The notes under the pieces were generated by a model. That model saw nothing but the letters and a program-made list of their open reading frames with translations. It had not been told where the DNA came from and ran no database searches. The position numbers and the translations under genes were made by a program. From a virus: a DNA stretch of 36,160 nucleotides. This document shows positions 1 to 7,250 of the stretch, piece by piece. Location: positions 1-36,160 of IMG/VR virus record IMGVR_UViG_3300021093_000202, one strand, 5' to 3'. Positions within the stretch are counted from its first letter, which is position 1; every line of letters begins with the position of its first letter.

Positions 1-112
1 GTGTGTGAAGTCGGGTTCTCGGGTGGGGGATGTTGTGTGGGATGTATTCGGGGTTGGTGACGTGGAGGGGGTTGTTGTTGGGTTGGGGCGGCGTTTCGTT
101 TCAGGTTTTTAA
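1..112 (+). pseudogene. 3' fragment of methyltransferase-like gene, duplicated from 11.9 kb
   Basis: The reading frame is open from the window edge to a TAA at 110-112 and encodes the last 36 residues of the methyltransferase-like protein at 11309-11986. The first 118 bases match 11875-11992 with a single difference (G for T at position 25, silent). The frame may be the end of a longer gene lying to the left, or an orphan fragment left by a duplication; the window cannot tell which. Similarity stops at 118, where sequence carrying the next gene begins. It resumes for 22 bases at 622-643. Confidence 0.75.
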
Positions 113-149
113 GATTGTGGTATTCTTGGTGTGTTATTTCCATCTAGTT

Positions 150-172
150 ACGCACTGAGGTGCGTGAGGAGG
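150..172 (+). promoter_or_regulatory. Stem-loop plus strong Shine-Dalgarno before the virion-type gene
   Basis: ACGCAC (150-155) and GTGCGT (160-165) form a perfect 6-bp stem with a TGAG loop. AGGAGG follows at 167-172, seven bases before the ATG at 180. Only a few genes here have such a full ribosome-binding site (the others are SSB and the capsid gene), which suggests a highly translated structural product. The stem could protect the mRNA 5' end or regulate ribosome access; that is inference. Confidence 0.6.
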
Positions 173-179
173 CAATGTA

Positions 180-554
180 ATGCTTGGTCATAAGCAAACT
201 CGTGGAATCTTCACTTTGTCAAGTGAAGAGGTTCTTACTGCTGGTACTGGTAAGGCTCGCATTCGCATGCCTTTTGCTGGTCACATTGTCGGTGTGACGG
301 TGTCAGTGTTGTCGGCTCCTGCTGGTTCGTCGGCGATTTTCGATGTGAACAAGAACGGCACGACGATTTTCGGTACGCCGGCGAATCGTCCTACGGTTGC
401 CGCGGCTGGAGTTTCGGCGACTGCTGGTGTGAACTCGGTGAAGACTTTCGTTGCTGGTGATGTCATCACGGTGGATGTGGACCAAATCGGTTCGGGTACG
501 GCTGGCACCGGATTTACGGTTGCCATCGCGTACGACGGTCGCAAGAACGCCTAA
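180..554 (+). CDS. Small virion-type beta-sandwich protein
   Basis: The 124-residue product is rich in Gly, Ala, Thr and Val and has no charged core. Its central pattern, a GHIVGVTVSV strand, then APAGSSAIFDVNKNG (about residues 46-60), then a TIFGTP strand, and late on GDVITVDVDQIGSG..GTGFTVAIAY, resembles short beta-domains that recur in phage decoration, fibre and collar proteins. I infer a virion surface or decoration role. The start is fixed by AGGAGG seven bases upstream, and two hairpins follow the stop. It lies in a stretch of about 505 bases that interrupts the copy of the 11.9-kb sequence, so it looks gained here or lost there. The exact virion location is unknown. Confidence 0.7.
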   Translation: MLGHKQTRGIFTLSSEEVLTAGTGKARIRMPFAGHIVGVTVSVLSAPAGSSAIFDVNKNGTTIFGTPANRPTVAAAGVSATAGVNSVKTFVAGDVITVDVDQIGSGTAGTGFTVAIAYDGRKNA

Positions 555-561
555 GTTCTTT

Positions 562-632
562 CCGCACTGAGTTTGGTGCGGTTGCGCTTTTCGCCTCGCT
601 CTCCCTCTTCCTTTGTCGGGGGTTGAGCGAGG
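562..632. terminator. Two hairpins between convergent genes, likely terminators
   Basis: CCGCAC (562-567) pairs with GTGCGG (576-581) and is followed by TTGCGCTTTT, a plausible terminator for the gene at 180-554. A second inverted repeat, CCTCGCTC (594-601) with GAGCGAGG (625-632), precedes a T-containing stretch. Genes converge here from both sides, so the second hairpin may stop transcription in both directions. Its right arm belongs to the 22-base block also present at 11991-12012. Confidence 0.55.
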
Positions 633-643
633 TGTTTTGCGTT

Positions 644-946
644 TTAGTTTCCGTCTAGGAATTTACGGAGTGCTTCCTCGTCATTGAGTTGGTTCGCCTC
701 GGTCTGCGCAACTTTTTGTTCCCACTCGTCTACTGCCCGTTTCTCGTGTTCGTCAAGGAGTTCGGCAACCGACAGTAAAACCTGTATGTCATCGTGACGG
801 AACGGGTGTTGCTCGTCGTTTGTCTCAATTGCGAGGAACATGAGTCGCGACCGTATCGCTTTATGGATTTCCATCATTTGTTGGACAGTAAGTGTGATGT
901 CTCCCGTGTAGGTGCTTGGTTCGTGGTTCATACTGTTATTACGCAC
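644..946 (-). CDS. Hypothetical protein, mostly helical
   Basis: The product is a 100-residue acidic protein with no family I recognise. Residues 20-100 look helical with many Glu, Asp, Gln and Arg, and the C-terminus ends NDEEALRKFLDGN. The longest frame begins at a GTG (946), and an internal ATG at 931 gives MNHEP, which is an equally possible start. It converges on the gene at 180-554. Its stop directly follows the 22-base block shared with 11991-12012, where another leftward gene also ends right after the block. Confidence 0.5.
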   Translation of the reverse strand: MRNNSMNHEPSTYTGDITLTVQQMMEIHKAIRSRLMFLAIETNDEQHPFRHDDIQVLLSVAELLDEHEKRAVDEWEQKVAQTEANQLNDEEALRKFLDGN

Positions 947-1033
947 AAGGTGCTCTAGTCTGTGAGCCGAAACGGTAGCCCTAACCCACCCGAAACGGTA
1001 GCCCCACCAAATAATGTGACGCTCGTCACCCGT

Positions 1034-1049
1034 GTATCCAATTGGATAC
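1034..1049. promoter_or_regulatory. Perfect 16-bp palindrome, operator candidate
   Basis: GTATCCAATTGGATAC is a perfect palindrome in the intergenic region upstream of the DUF932 gene. The same region (947-1109) has direct repeats: CGAAACGGTAGCCC occurs twice near 965-1000, and ATAAACGCCCACTA occurs twice near 1062-1090. The palindrome lies about 50 bases upstream of the predicted -10 box TAACAT (1097-1102). It could bind a dimeric repressor or activator. Confidence 0.5.
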
Positions 1050-1109
1050 CCACCGAAATAAATAAACGCCCACTAGATAAACGCCCACTAATCAGATAAC
1101 ATAGACCGC

Positions 1110-2135
1110 ATGACAGCAAACATAGAAATCAACAAAGACGGAAAAGCCCGATTCGCCTACGCAGGAGAAGTCCCGTGGCACAAACTTGGCACAAAGATGT
1201 ACGGTCTTCGCACCGTAGACGAAATGTTGGAAGCATCCCAAGCCGACTACCAAGTCATACTCACCAAAGTTGCCATTGTTGATGACGAAGGAAACCTCAT
1301 CAGAAACCCTGACGGCACACCCGTACTCGTAGACGACAGCCGTGCGACCGTGCGCGTGAACGATGACGGGACTTTTGATTCCCTGTCCACCGTAGGCACA
1401 CGGTACGACGTGCGTCAGAATCGCGAAGTTCTAGAACGGGCGATGGCAGTCGTCGGCGCATCCAAAGGCGACACCGTTATTGACACTTGCGGAGTTCTCA
1501 AAGGTGGCGCAAGATTCTTCGCAACCATTGACCTCGGAACACTCATCATTGACCCGACAGGGGTAAACGACAAAATCGCCCGTTATCTCGTGGTTTCGCA
1601 CGGACATGACGGACTCTGGCCGATTCGGTACGCAAACACCGACATCCGTGCGGTCTGCCAAAACACCGTCATCATGGGACTCAAGCAAGCAACCCGTGTA
1701 TTCACGGCACGGCACACCCGTTACGCAGAGGAATACATCCAAACCGCCCAAGAAGCACTCCACATCTCAACCGAGTGGGCGACCAAATTCCGAGAAGAAG
1801 CAGAAAAAATGCTCTCAATTCCAGTCCCGCAGTCTTCCAACCGTGTGGATAAGGTCATTGAGGCGGTCTTTGAGCAACCCGACGCAGACGCAAAGGACAT
1901 CACCAAGAGAAATTGGGAAGAAATCAACGGGACTTTGCGTGCGTTGTATGTGAACCCCCGTAACGCTTCGGGTTTCGGTTTTAACGGGTGGAGTATTTAC
2001 AACACCATCGTTGAGTACCTAGACCACCACCGGCGCGGAACATCCGAAGACCGTGCGTTGGCGACGATGGAAGAGCACTCGTGGGTGAACAAGAAGAAAA
2101 TTGTCGCTCAGAACGCTGTTCTGTCACTCGCTTAG
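1110..2135 (+). CDS. DUF932 / phage-plasmid-like protein (TIGR03299-type)
   Basis: The 341-residue protein matches the DUF932 phage/plasmid-like family by its N-terminal GEVPWHKLGT motif (about residues 19-28). Other family-like parts are a central SVVGTRYDV-like segment (here STVGTRYDVRQNREVLE), the GGARFFATIDLG strand and the VSHGHDGLWPIRYANTDIRAVCQNT block. The family is common in phages and plasmids and its biochemical role is not established. The ATG has no Shine-Dalgarno sequence but follows TAACAT (1097-1102) by seven bases, so a leaderless transcript is likely. It is followed at short distance by the acidic gene at 2174. Confidence 0.85.
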   Translation: MTANIEINKDGKARFAYAGEVPWHKLGTKMYGLRTVDEMLEASQADYQVILTKVAIVDDEGNLIRNPDGTPVLVDDSRATVRVNDDGTFDSLSTVGTRYDVRQNREVLERAMAVVGASKGDTVIDTCGVLKGGARFFATIDLGTLIIDPTGVNDKIARYLVVSHGHDGLWPIRYANTDIRAVCQNTVIMGLKQATRVFTARHTRYAEEYIQTAQEALHISTEWATKFREEAEKMLSIPVPQSSNRVDKVIEAVFEQPDADAKDITKRNWEEINGTLRALYVNPRNASGFGFNGWSIYNTIVEYLDHHRRGTSEDRALATMEEHSWVNKKKIVAQNAVLSLA

Positions 2136-2173
2136 AAACTGAGCAACAACAACAAGAGTGGTAATCTTGGTGA

Positions 2174-2692
2174 GTGGCGCACCAAGACCCGTTTGACTAC
2201 GAAGCGGAAGACGAGGAGAACGATGACGACCCAACCGAATTGGAATTGCCATCCGAACTACCCGTTCCGCACGCACATCTCTATGACTTGTTCCTATTCA
2301 TGTCAAAGTCAAGCGATGAACAGGATTCGGTCATGAACCTTATTCGTTACCACATGAACGAACTGTACGACGCGTTTGAGGATGATTATCCCGAACGGGA
2401 CTTGGAGACTCTCGGTGGTGATGTCGTTGCCTATCTTTGCCGACGGCACAAATGGAATGTTGAGTTGTTGTGGGATAGGAAAGACGCCGAAGAAATGTTG
2501 TTCCGAAAATACAATTCTTACGACCCGAACATTTGGGAAAAGATTATGGACACCGAAGCGTTGCGAGACATGCACCGTTCCGTGTACGAGGTTACTCAGA
2601 AATACCTGTCTGACGCAATAGAGGAAGTCATCTCCCCAAACGACCACAAGAAACGGAAACCAAGATTCGGCAAACGCCGAGGAAACCGCTAA
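2174..2692 (+). CDS. Hypothetical acidic protein
   Basis: The 172-residue product has a very acidic N-terminus (about residues 7-25), a mixed helical core containing LETLGGDVVAYLCRRHKWNVELLWD, and a basic tail ending KKRKPRFGKRRGNR. I do not recognise the family. The start is a GTG preceded by TAATCT (2162-2167) at six bases. The ten bases TGGTGAGTGG across the start are identical to those at the GTG start at 15019. The last four bases overlap the end of the leftward gene at 2689. Confidence 0.65.
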   Translation: MAHQDPFDYEAEDEENDDDPTELELPSELPVPHAHLYDLFLFMSKSSDEQDSVMNLIRYHMNELYDAFEDDYPERDLETLGGDVVAYLCRRHKWNVELLWDRKDAEEMLFRKYNSYDPNIWEKIMDTEALRDMHRSVYEVTQKYLSDAIEEVISPNDHKKRKPRFGKRRGNR

Positions 2693-3090
2693 CCAACCAA
2701 CTCTCTGAGTAGCGTTCGCTCAAACGACACCTGTAACTGTGCGTGCCACCGAGCGACATCCAACATGCGGTCTCGTATCACCAACAACTTCGGGTTCGCT
2801 TTGTACGGGACTACGGCGACGGGAGACTTGTTTGAGAACAAGCACGGCTCTGACTCAGCCATCAGTTTGATGAGAAGCGAAGGCTGAACATTTGTGGTCT
2901 TCTTCTCCCTCTCGTACTCCTCTATGTCGTGAGTATCCCTGCTTGTCATCAGAAGTTGTTCCCGATACACGACGACATGAAAGCACCCATGAATACGAAG
3001 TAGAGTATGATTCCACCCGCAAGCAAATACTTGCCGAAAGTCCTGTACTTCCTGATGTAACTTATCTCGTTCCTTGTCGGCATAACCCAA
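2689..3090 (-). CDS. Hypothetical protein
   Basis: The longest frame is 133 residues from a TTG that directly follows an in-frame stop. An internal ATG at 2949 gives an 86-residue protein beginning MTSRDTHDIEEYEREKK, which looks the more protein-like part. No family is recognised. The gene lies immediately downstream of the leftward gene at 3113-3394 and is probably co-transcribed with it. The competing rightward frame at 2892-3176 has poor composition, so I prefer this strand. Confidence 0.4.
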   Translation of the reverse strand: MGYADKERDKLHQEVQDFRQVFACGWNHTLLRIHGCFHVVVYREQLLMTSRDTHDIEEYEREKKTTNVQPSLLIKLMAESEPCLFSNKSPVAVVPYKANPKLLVIRDRMLDVARWHAQLQVSFERTLLRELVG

Positions 3091-3112
3091 CTACCCCATC
3101 TTTCTTCACTCG

Positions 3113-3394
3113 TCATGCTTCGTCACCGATTACTTCCTCGTACTCATCTTCACTCAACGGGTCGCCCTCATCGTAAGAAAGGTTGGCTGTCAAACGGGTA
3201 GTCCCGTCTTCCTCGGATACTGAAGTTACCTCAAAAGCGAAGGTGTCCAAGATGAGGTTTGCGACCTGTGCGAAGTCGGTCTCCATGTCGGCTATTTCTT
3301 CGTCGGGAGTTTCATCATCTACAGCCAAACTGACCAAGATTTCGGTGATTAGTTCGTGGATTTCTAAACGGACTTCGTGCGCTGTTTTAGCCAT
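3113..3394 (-). CDS. Hypothetical acidic protein
   Basis: The 93-residue product is strongly acidic (many Glu and Asp, C-terminus EDEYEEVIGDEA), with an amphipathic helix over residues 5-35 and a beta-rich middle (TSVSEEDGTTRLTANLSY). Its size and charge fit a small phage accessory protein, perhaps a DNA mimic, but I recognise no family. The ATG is preceded by TAGGCT (3402-3407) at seven bases on its own strand, which fits a leaderless start. It diverges from ssb across 80 bases. Confidence 0.6.
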   Translation of the reverse strand: MAKTAHEVRLEIHELITEILVSLAVDDETPDEEIADMETDFAQVANLILDTFAFEVTSVSEEDGTTRLTANLSYDEGDPLSEDEYEEVIGDEA

Positions 3395-3473
3395 GTGGGA
3401 CAGCCTAACAGGTGCTAGGGTGGAGTTGTAGCCCCAAATCGGGACTGCGAATCACACTAGGAGGATACGAAGT

Positions 3474-3929
3474 ATGTCAGGTTCACCCGTAACACTCGTC
3501 GGCAACATCACAGCCGACCCGAAGTTGGAGTACCTCAACAACGGCGCAGGAAAACTCACTTTCTCTGTTGCCGTAAATCATTATTGGACTGACCAAAGTG
3601 GCGAGAAGCAAGAAAAAACATCTTTCTTCAACATCGTTGCGTGGCGCACCCTCGCTGAAGACGGCGGAAATGTTCTCGCAAAGGGAAGCAAGGTCGTCGT
3701 AACGGGTCGCTTGGAACAGCGTTCGTGGGAAGATAAGGAAGGGCAGAAACGCTCAACCATTGAGGTTGTCGCTGACAACATCGGTCTTTCTGTTTATGGT
3801 ATTGACACCTACACCAAGAAAGTGAAGGAAACGGGTGCGAAGTCGGAAACGACTCCGAAGCCTCGCACGGTTACCCCGAAGAAACAGGCTCAGCCCGCTT
3901 TGGTTTCTGAAGAAGAAGAACCGTTCTAG
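3474..3929 (+). CDS. ssb: Single-stranded DNA-binding protein
   Basis: The 151-residue protein is a bacterial-type SSB. The OB-fold runs from SPVTLVGNITADPKLEYL through FSVAVNHYW, FFNIVAWRTLAEDGGNVLAKGSKVVVTGRLEQRSW to RSTIEVVADNIGLSV (residues about 4-108). A flexible linker with Pro, Lys and Thr follows, and the last residues EEEEPF form the acidic tip that binds partner replication proteins. It coats single-stranded DNA during phage replication and recombination. AGGAGGA (3459-3465) lies eight bases before the ATG, one of the strongest ribosome-binding sites in the window. Confidence 0.97.
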   Translation: MSGSPVTLVGNITADPKLEYLNNGAGKLTFSVAVNHYWTDQSGEKQEKTSFFNIVAWRTLAEDGGNVLAKGSKVVVTGRLEQRSWEDKEGQKRSTIEVVADNIGLSVYGIDTYTKKVKETGAKSETTPKPRTVTPKKQAQPALVSEEEEPF

Positions 3930-4099
3930 ATTCCCGTAGCAACGAAAAGTATCCCTCGGACTAACTCTCCGACTGTCACGCCTTTGCTGTCTGCGATGGT
4001 CTTCAGTTTGTTCAGTTGGTTCGTGGTGACTTTGACGCTCAGCGTTTTGTTTGCGCTTTGCTTTCCTGTCATGTCTACGGTTCTCGGTCTGCCTTTCAT
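3926..4099 (-). CDS. Small ribbon-helix-helix-like DNA-binding protein
   Basis: The frame can be read from 4249, but the ATG at 4099 overlaps the stop of the upstream gene as ATGA, so I take 57 residues as the product. It begins MKGRPRTVDMTGKQ and continues with a basic strand (NKTLSVKVTTNQLNKLK) and a helix-turn-helix-like end (TIADSKGVTVGELVRGILF). This is the layout of small ribbon-helix-helix repressors, which bind operator DNA as dimers. It is translationally coupled to the gene at 4096-4422, and its end overlaps ssb by four bases on the other strand. Confidence 0.6.
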   Translation of the reverse strand: MKGRPRTVDMTGKQSANKTLSVKVTTNQLNKLKTIADSKGVTVGELVRGILFVATGI

Positions 4100-4422
4100 G
4101 CTTCCACCTCGTTGTTGCTCGTTGCGTACTCTTCGCTTTTTAGCAGACGAGAGGGTGTGTAGATGATTTCTTTCGTTTGCTTGCTGTCGGTGCGACGAAG
4201 CGGGATAACCGTACACCTTACACCGAAGGGGAGTTTGGTGCGTATCCACTCGCTCGCTTCCGCACCGTCACGGAACGGACCGAACAAAACGAGTTCCATG
4301 TCGGGTTGCGAGATGTAGATAACGCACCAAGTGTTGCGATACCTCGCTGAAATCTCTTCAGCGAAGTCCGCAAAGTTCGGTGCTAGACGCATTTGTTCGT
4401 CGTTTCTATCCAACTCAGACAT
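4096..4422 (-). CDS. Hypothetical protein
   Basis: The 108-residue product has a compact alpha/beta core: YRNTWCVIYISQPDMELVLFGPFRDGAEASEWIRTKLPFGVRCTVIPLR. The GPF...A..W pattern is seen in short phage proteins of unknown role. The gene overlaps the phosphoesterase gene upstream by eight bases and the small DNA-binding gene downstream by four. It therefore sits in the middle of a three-gene leftward operon driven from the promoter at 5172-5200. Confidence 0.65.
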   Translation of the reverse strand: MSELDRNDEQMRLAPNFADFAEEISARYRNTWCVIYISQPDMELVLFGPFRDGAEASEWIRTKLPFGVRCTVIPLRRTDSKQTKEIIYTPSRLLKSEEYATSNNEVEA

Positions 4423-5164
4423 CTAGCACCAAGTAACTTTCCTTGCCCATGCCGTCACGACCTAGCACATCTACTTTGATTTCATCGTTGATGTACCACT
4501 CTTCTCGTGTGTGGTGATGACCGCACACTACCTGACAAGGGGTAACTTTTTGTACGAGTTCGCTGATGAGCGCACGCTGTGACACGCTGACAGGAATCTC
4601 ATCTTTGTACGAGATTTCCTTGCCAAGTGGTGCTTCGTGTGTTACCAAGATGTCCACTTGCTCGTCACTCACTTCGTCAATGTGAAACGGGTTGATGAGT
4701 TCGCCTCTCCACCACGATTCGCCCTCTACGCGCTGTTTCCAATCCACGCTGTACGCACCGCCGTAGCCCATGAAGATTTGGTCTCCGATTTGGAAACGAC
4801 AGCCTCGTGGAATCCATTGACACCACTCGTTTGGTGTGTCAATAGGTGCTGAGTCACCGTACAGTTGTACGAGGTCGTGGAGTATGTCGTGGTTCTCGTG
4901 ATTACCGTCTACCCACAGGAACTTGATGTCGTTCTTCTCTGCGAGTGACGCAACCAAGTTCACGAACTTCTCGCCTCTCGGTATGTGTACCCAATAACCG
5001 AAGTCGCCACAAGCGATGATGTGCGTACAGCCGTGCTTGCGTGCCTCTGCGAATACATACTTAGCGTGGTGTTCCTCGCCGTGTATGTCGCCCGCAAACA
5101 AGACACGCTGAGCGGTGTAGCCCTCGTGGTCTAGGTTCGGGATTATGTTTAGTAATGTTTCCAT
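4415..5164 (-). CDS. Calcineurin-like metallophosphoesterase
   Basis: The protein has the metal-binding motifs of the calcineurin-like phosphoesterase superfamily in order: GDIHG (residues 25-29), GD (53-54), GNHEN (87-91), a THE motif in ILVTHEAPLG, and GHHH (215-218). It should hydrolyse a phosphomonoester or phosphodiester with two metal ions; the substrate is not visible. In phages such enzymes act on nucleotides, on RNA ends or on protein phosphates. The frame is open to 5275, but the ATG at 5164 lies seven bases after the -10 box TACGAT of an excellent promoter, so I choose 5164 (249 residues). It leads a three-gene operon. Confidence 0.88.
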   Translation of the reverse strand: METLLNIIPNLDHEGYTAQRVLFAGDIHGEEHHAKYVFAEARKHGCTHIIACGDFGYWVHIPRGEKFVNLVASLAEKNDIKFLWVDGNHENHDILHDLVQLYGDSAPIDTPNEWCQWIPRGCRFQIGDQIFMGYGGAYSVDWKQRVEGESWWRGELINPFHIDEVSDEQVDILVTHEAPLGKEISYKDEIPVSVSQRALISELVQKVTPCQVVCGHHHTREEWYINDEIKVDVLGRDGMGKESYLVLDV

Positions 5165-5171
5165 ACCTACT

Positions 5172-5200
5172 ATCGTAGTACCTAAATGGCGGTTTGTCAA
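5172..5200 (-). promoter_or_regulatory. Consensus sigma-70 promoter for the phosphoesterase operon, leaderless
   Basis: On the minus strand TTGACA (5195-5200) and TACGAT (5172-5177) are separated by exactly 17 bases, and the ATG (5164) begins seven bases after the -10 box. That places the transcription start at or next to the start codon. The divergent gene at 5267 has its own -10-like TAATCT at 5255-5260. Confidence 0.75.
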
Positions 5201-5266
5201 GGGGACTTTTGTCACACCTAAATACCCCTTTCGGGCGCAAAACCCGTAGTGAAGTAATCTAGTGAA

Positions 5267-5710
5267 ATGCCCCAAAAAGTCTCGGAATTGACAAAAGCAC
5301 TCAACGGGCTATTCCCCGAAGAAATCCGCCAATTAGTGACCGCCGTGTACCAAGACGGAGACATTGACGAGAACGAAGAGGGCGTTCAGGAATACCTACC
5401 ACCGAAATACTGCGTTGATGTCATACTCGCAGTAGCGGGACTAGCCCAAGACCCTACGGTCAGCAGTCTTGACCAAACCTCGGCGTGGATACGGGAGCAA
5501 GTTGAGTGGCAAACCCGTGCGATGAAAGCCATGAAGTCGCTCAACGAATACGACCCGATGTCCGCAGAGGAAGCCATCAAAGGGAATTTCCCCACATGGT
5601 TCAGAGAAGGTTTTGCCCCGAAACTCAACTACTTGTGGTCTAGCGGGTTGGAGAAATCAGTTTTGGAAGCAGAAACATGGTTGAGTAACGCCAAAGCAAA
5701 CCCGTCATGA
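5267..5710 (+). CDS. Hypothetical protein
   Basis: The 147-residue product looks mostly helical (LTKALNGLFPEEIRQLVTAVY, then CVDVILAVAGLAQ, then ETWLSNAKANPS) with a conserved-looking Trp-rich middle. I do not recognise the family. The ATG follows TAATCT (5255-5260) by six bases and has no Shine-Dalgarno sequence, so a leaderless start is likely. It is the first gene of a rightward run of overlapping genes that extends to 8843, and its stop overlaps the next start as ATGA. Confidence 0.65.
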   Translation: MPQKVSELTKALNGLFPEEIRQLVTAVYQDGDIDENEEGVQEYLPPKYCVDVILAVAGLAQDPTVSSLDQTSAWIREQVEWQTRAMKAMKSLNEYDPMSAEEAIKGNFPTWFREGFAPKLNYLWSSGLEKSVLEAETWLSNAKANPS

Positions 5711-6078
5711 GCGACTCACCCGAAGACAACATCGTTCCCGAAATGGAAAGAGTCGCAAAAAAGTTAGTCCCGTCTCGTAAGAAGATTCAGGGAACAAGCG
5801 AAGGCGAACCCGCACAAAGCCAAATTCTGATTCGGGCAACGAAAGAAGACCACGAACTCATAAAGCGCGCCGCGGAACACGAAGGCAAATCCATGTCGGA
5901 GTTCGTGAGGGAAGTGGCGGTCACGAAAGCGAGAGACATCGTTGAGTGTCAACACCCGTTGAGTCATAGGATAATCTACCCGTGGGCAGAGTTTTGTCTC
6001 AAATGTGGGAAACGACTGAAAGACGGTGACGGTCTAACTTACAGAACATCCCGTGTTCGCCGTGAAAAAAAGAAATAA
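5707..6078 (+). CDS. Ribbon-helix-helix-like protein with C-terminal Cys cluster
   Basis: The 123-residue protein has a flexible N-terminus. Residues about 39-72 (SQILIRATKEDHELIKRAAEHEG, then SMSEFVREVAVTKA) look like the DUF1778/ribbon-helix-helix antitoxin fold, whose beta-strand contacts DNA. The C-terminal part has a Cys-His-Cys-Cys arrangement (C81, H83, C97, C100 in VECQHPLSH...FCLKCGKRL) that could bind zinc. It starts within ATGA at the end of the previous gene and overlaps the next start. A DNA-binding regulator is likely. No toxin partner is visible beside it. Confidence 0.55.
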   Translation: MSDSPEDNIVPEMERVAKKLVPSRKKIQGTSEGEPAQSQILIRATKEDHELIKRAAEHEGKSMSEFVREVAVTKARDIVECQHPLSHRIIYPWAEFCLKCGKRLKDGDGLTYRTSRVRREKKK

Positions 6079-6400
6079 ACCACTCAAACGAACCCCGTTA
6101 CGGAAGCGTTCGCAGAAACGGGAGAAATTGTATGAAACTCGCCGTGAGTTGGTGTCGGGACTGTTGGCGAAACACCCGTACTGTCAGGCGTGCGTTGTGT
6201 TCGCACAGTACGACGGCAAGGTCACTTTTGTTCAGCGCAAATCTCAGGATGTTCACGAAATAATCCGAAGGTCGCAAGGCGGAAGCATCGTAGATGAAGC
6301 GAACTGTTTGGCGGTTTGTCGCCCGTGCCACAGACGCATCGGCGATTACCCGCAGTTGGCTTTTGAGTTGGGGTTGGCGAAACACGGGTGGGAACGGTGA
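6053..6400 (+). CDS. HNH endonuclease
   Basis: The 115-residue protein is a small HNH nuclease. It has a basic N-terminus (KKRNKPLKRTPLRKRSQKR) and a zinc pair YCQAC (C44, C47). The catalytic strand is DVHEIIRRSQGG (His68), followed by ANCLAVCRPCHRRI with Asn84, the second zinc pair C89/C92 and His93. Such phage HNH proteins nick or cut DNA and often help packaging or recombination. Here the neighbour is a RuvC-like resolvase, not a terminase. The start is a GTG at 6053 or possibly the GTG at 6062; both overlap the previous gene. Confidence 0.88.
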   Translation: MFAVKKRNKPLKRTPLRKRSQKREKLYETRRELVSGLLAKHPYCQACVVFAQYDGKVTFVQRKSQDVHEIIRRSQGGSIVDEANCLAVCRPCHRRIGDYPQLAFELGLAKHGWER

Positions 6401-6909
6401 ACACGCTCGGACTTGACTTGTCGCTCACCTCAACGGGTGTCTCATACGGCGGTGTTACGGACAGTATTCGCCCAAACACCCGTGGTGCTGAACGGCTCAT
6501 TGAGGTCAGAGACAAAGTGATGGCGGTGTGCGAAGGGCAACGCATCCAACTTGTCGCCATAGAGAACTACTCCTACATGTCCCGCTACTCGCAGGCACAC
6601 AGCATCGGTGAACTTGGCGGTGTCGTCAGGGTCGCCTTGTACGAACGGGAAATCCCGTTCGTCGTAATTCCTCCGACTTGCCGTGCGAAGTTTGCGACGG
6701 GGAAAGGAAACGCAGGAAAAGTTCAGGTTATGGAGGAAATCACCCGTATGACGGGCATCGTGTGGGAAGGAAATGACGCAGATGACCGTTGCGACGCTTG
6801 GGTTTTGGAACAAATGTTGCTTGCCAAGTTGGGTTTGAGTTCATACACTTGGAATACGGAACAACTAAAAGGTTTAGGTGGCGTAGAGTGGGAGACGGCG
6901 GGACTATGA
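6397..6909 (+). CDS. RuvC-like Holliday junction resolvase
   Basis: The 170-residue protein has the RNase H-fold resolvase pattern: LGLDLSLTSTGVS with Asp7, VAIENYSYM with Glu55, a helix with HSIGELGGVVR, and NDADDRCDAW with Asp130 and Asp133. It should cleave four-way DNA junctions during recombination or before packaging. I choose the GTG at 6397 because it overlaps the HNH stop as GTGA; the frame is also open to a GTG at 6388. Coupling to HNH and to the gene at 6906 suggests a recombination operon. Confidence 0.85.
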   Translation: MNTLGLDLSLTSTGVSYGGVTDSIRPNTRGAERLIEVRDKVMAVCEGQRIQLVAIENYSYMSRYSQAHSIGELGGVVRVALYEREIPFVVIPPTCRAKFATGKGNAGKVQVMEEITRMTGIVWEGNDADDRCDAWVLEQMLLAKLGLSSYTWNTEQLKGLGGVEWETAGL

Positions 6910-7250
6910 CGAGAACAACACCCATCAGTCAGGTTGATGTTGAGCGTGAAATCTTGCGTTTGATGACCATGTTGGAAGAGGAAACTGAGGCGTTTGAGGC
7001 GTTGAGTCTTGACTGCGCCAAAAAGGAAGCGTTGATGAAAGCGAATTGGGCGAAAGAGTATCTGTCGGCAAAGGGGTCAATAAAAGAACGGGAAGCGTGG
7101 GCTGACTACAAACTGTCCGACGAGGTGTATGGTTACAAGATAGCGGAGGCTTTGGTAAAATCGAAGCGAGAAAAATTGTTGTCAGTTCGTGCGTCGCTTG
7201 ACTCACTAAGAACTCTCAACGCCAATGTGAGAGTTCAGGTGGTTCCGTGA
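6906..7250 (+). CDS. Hypothetical coiled-coil protein
   Basis: The product is 114 residues from an ATG that overlaps the resolvase stop as ATGA; longer readings into the resolvase gene are not needed. It is almost entirely helical with heptad-like spacing (VDVEREILRLMTMLEEETEAFEALS, then KREKLLSVRASLDSLRTLN) and many Lys and Glu. Small helical proteins of this type are common beside phage recombination genes. No catalytic motif is visible. The stop overlaps the following GTG. Confidence 0.6.
   Translation: MTRTTPISQVDVEREILRLMTMLEEETEAFEALSLDCAKKEALMKANWAKEYLSAKGSIKEREAWADYKLSDEVYGYKIAEALVKSKREKLLSVRASLDSLRTLNANVRVQVVP

Noticed and set aside
2892-3176. Rightward 94-codon frame
   Set aside because: It overlaps two leftward frames of better composition and has a Ser/Pro-rich, unfolded-looking product.
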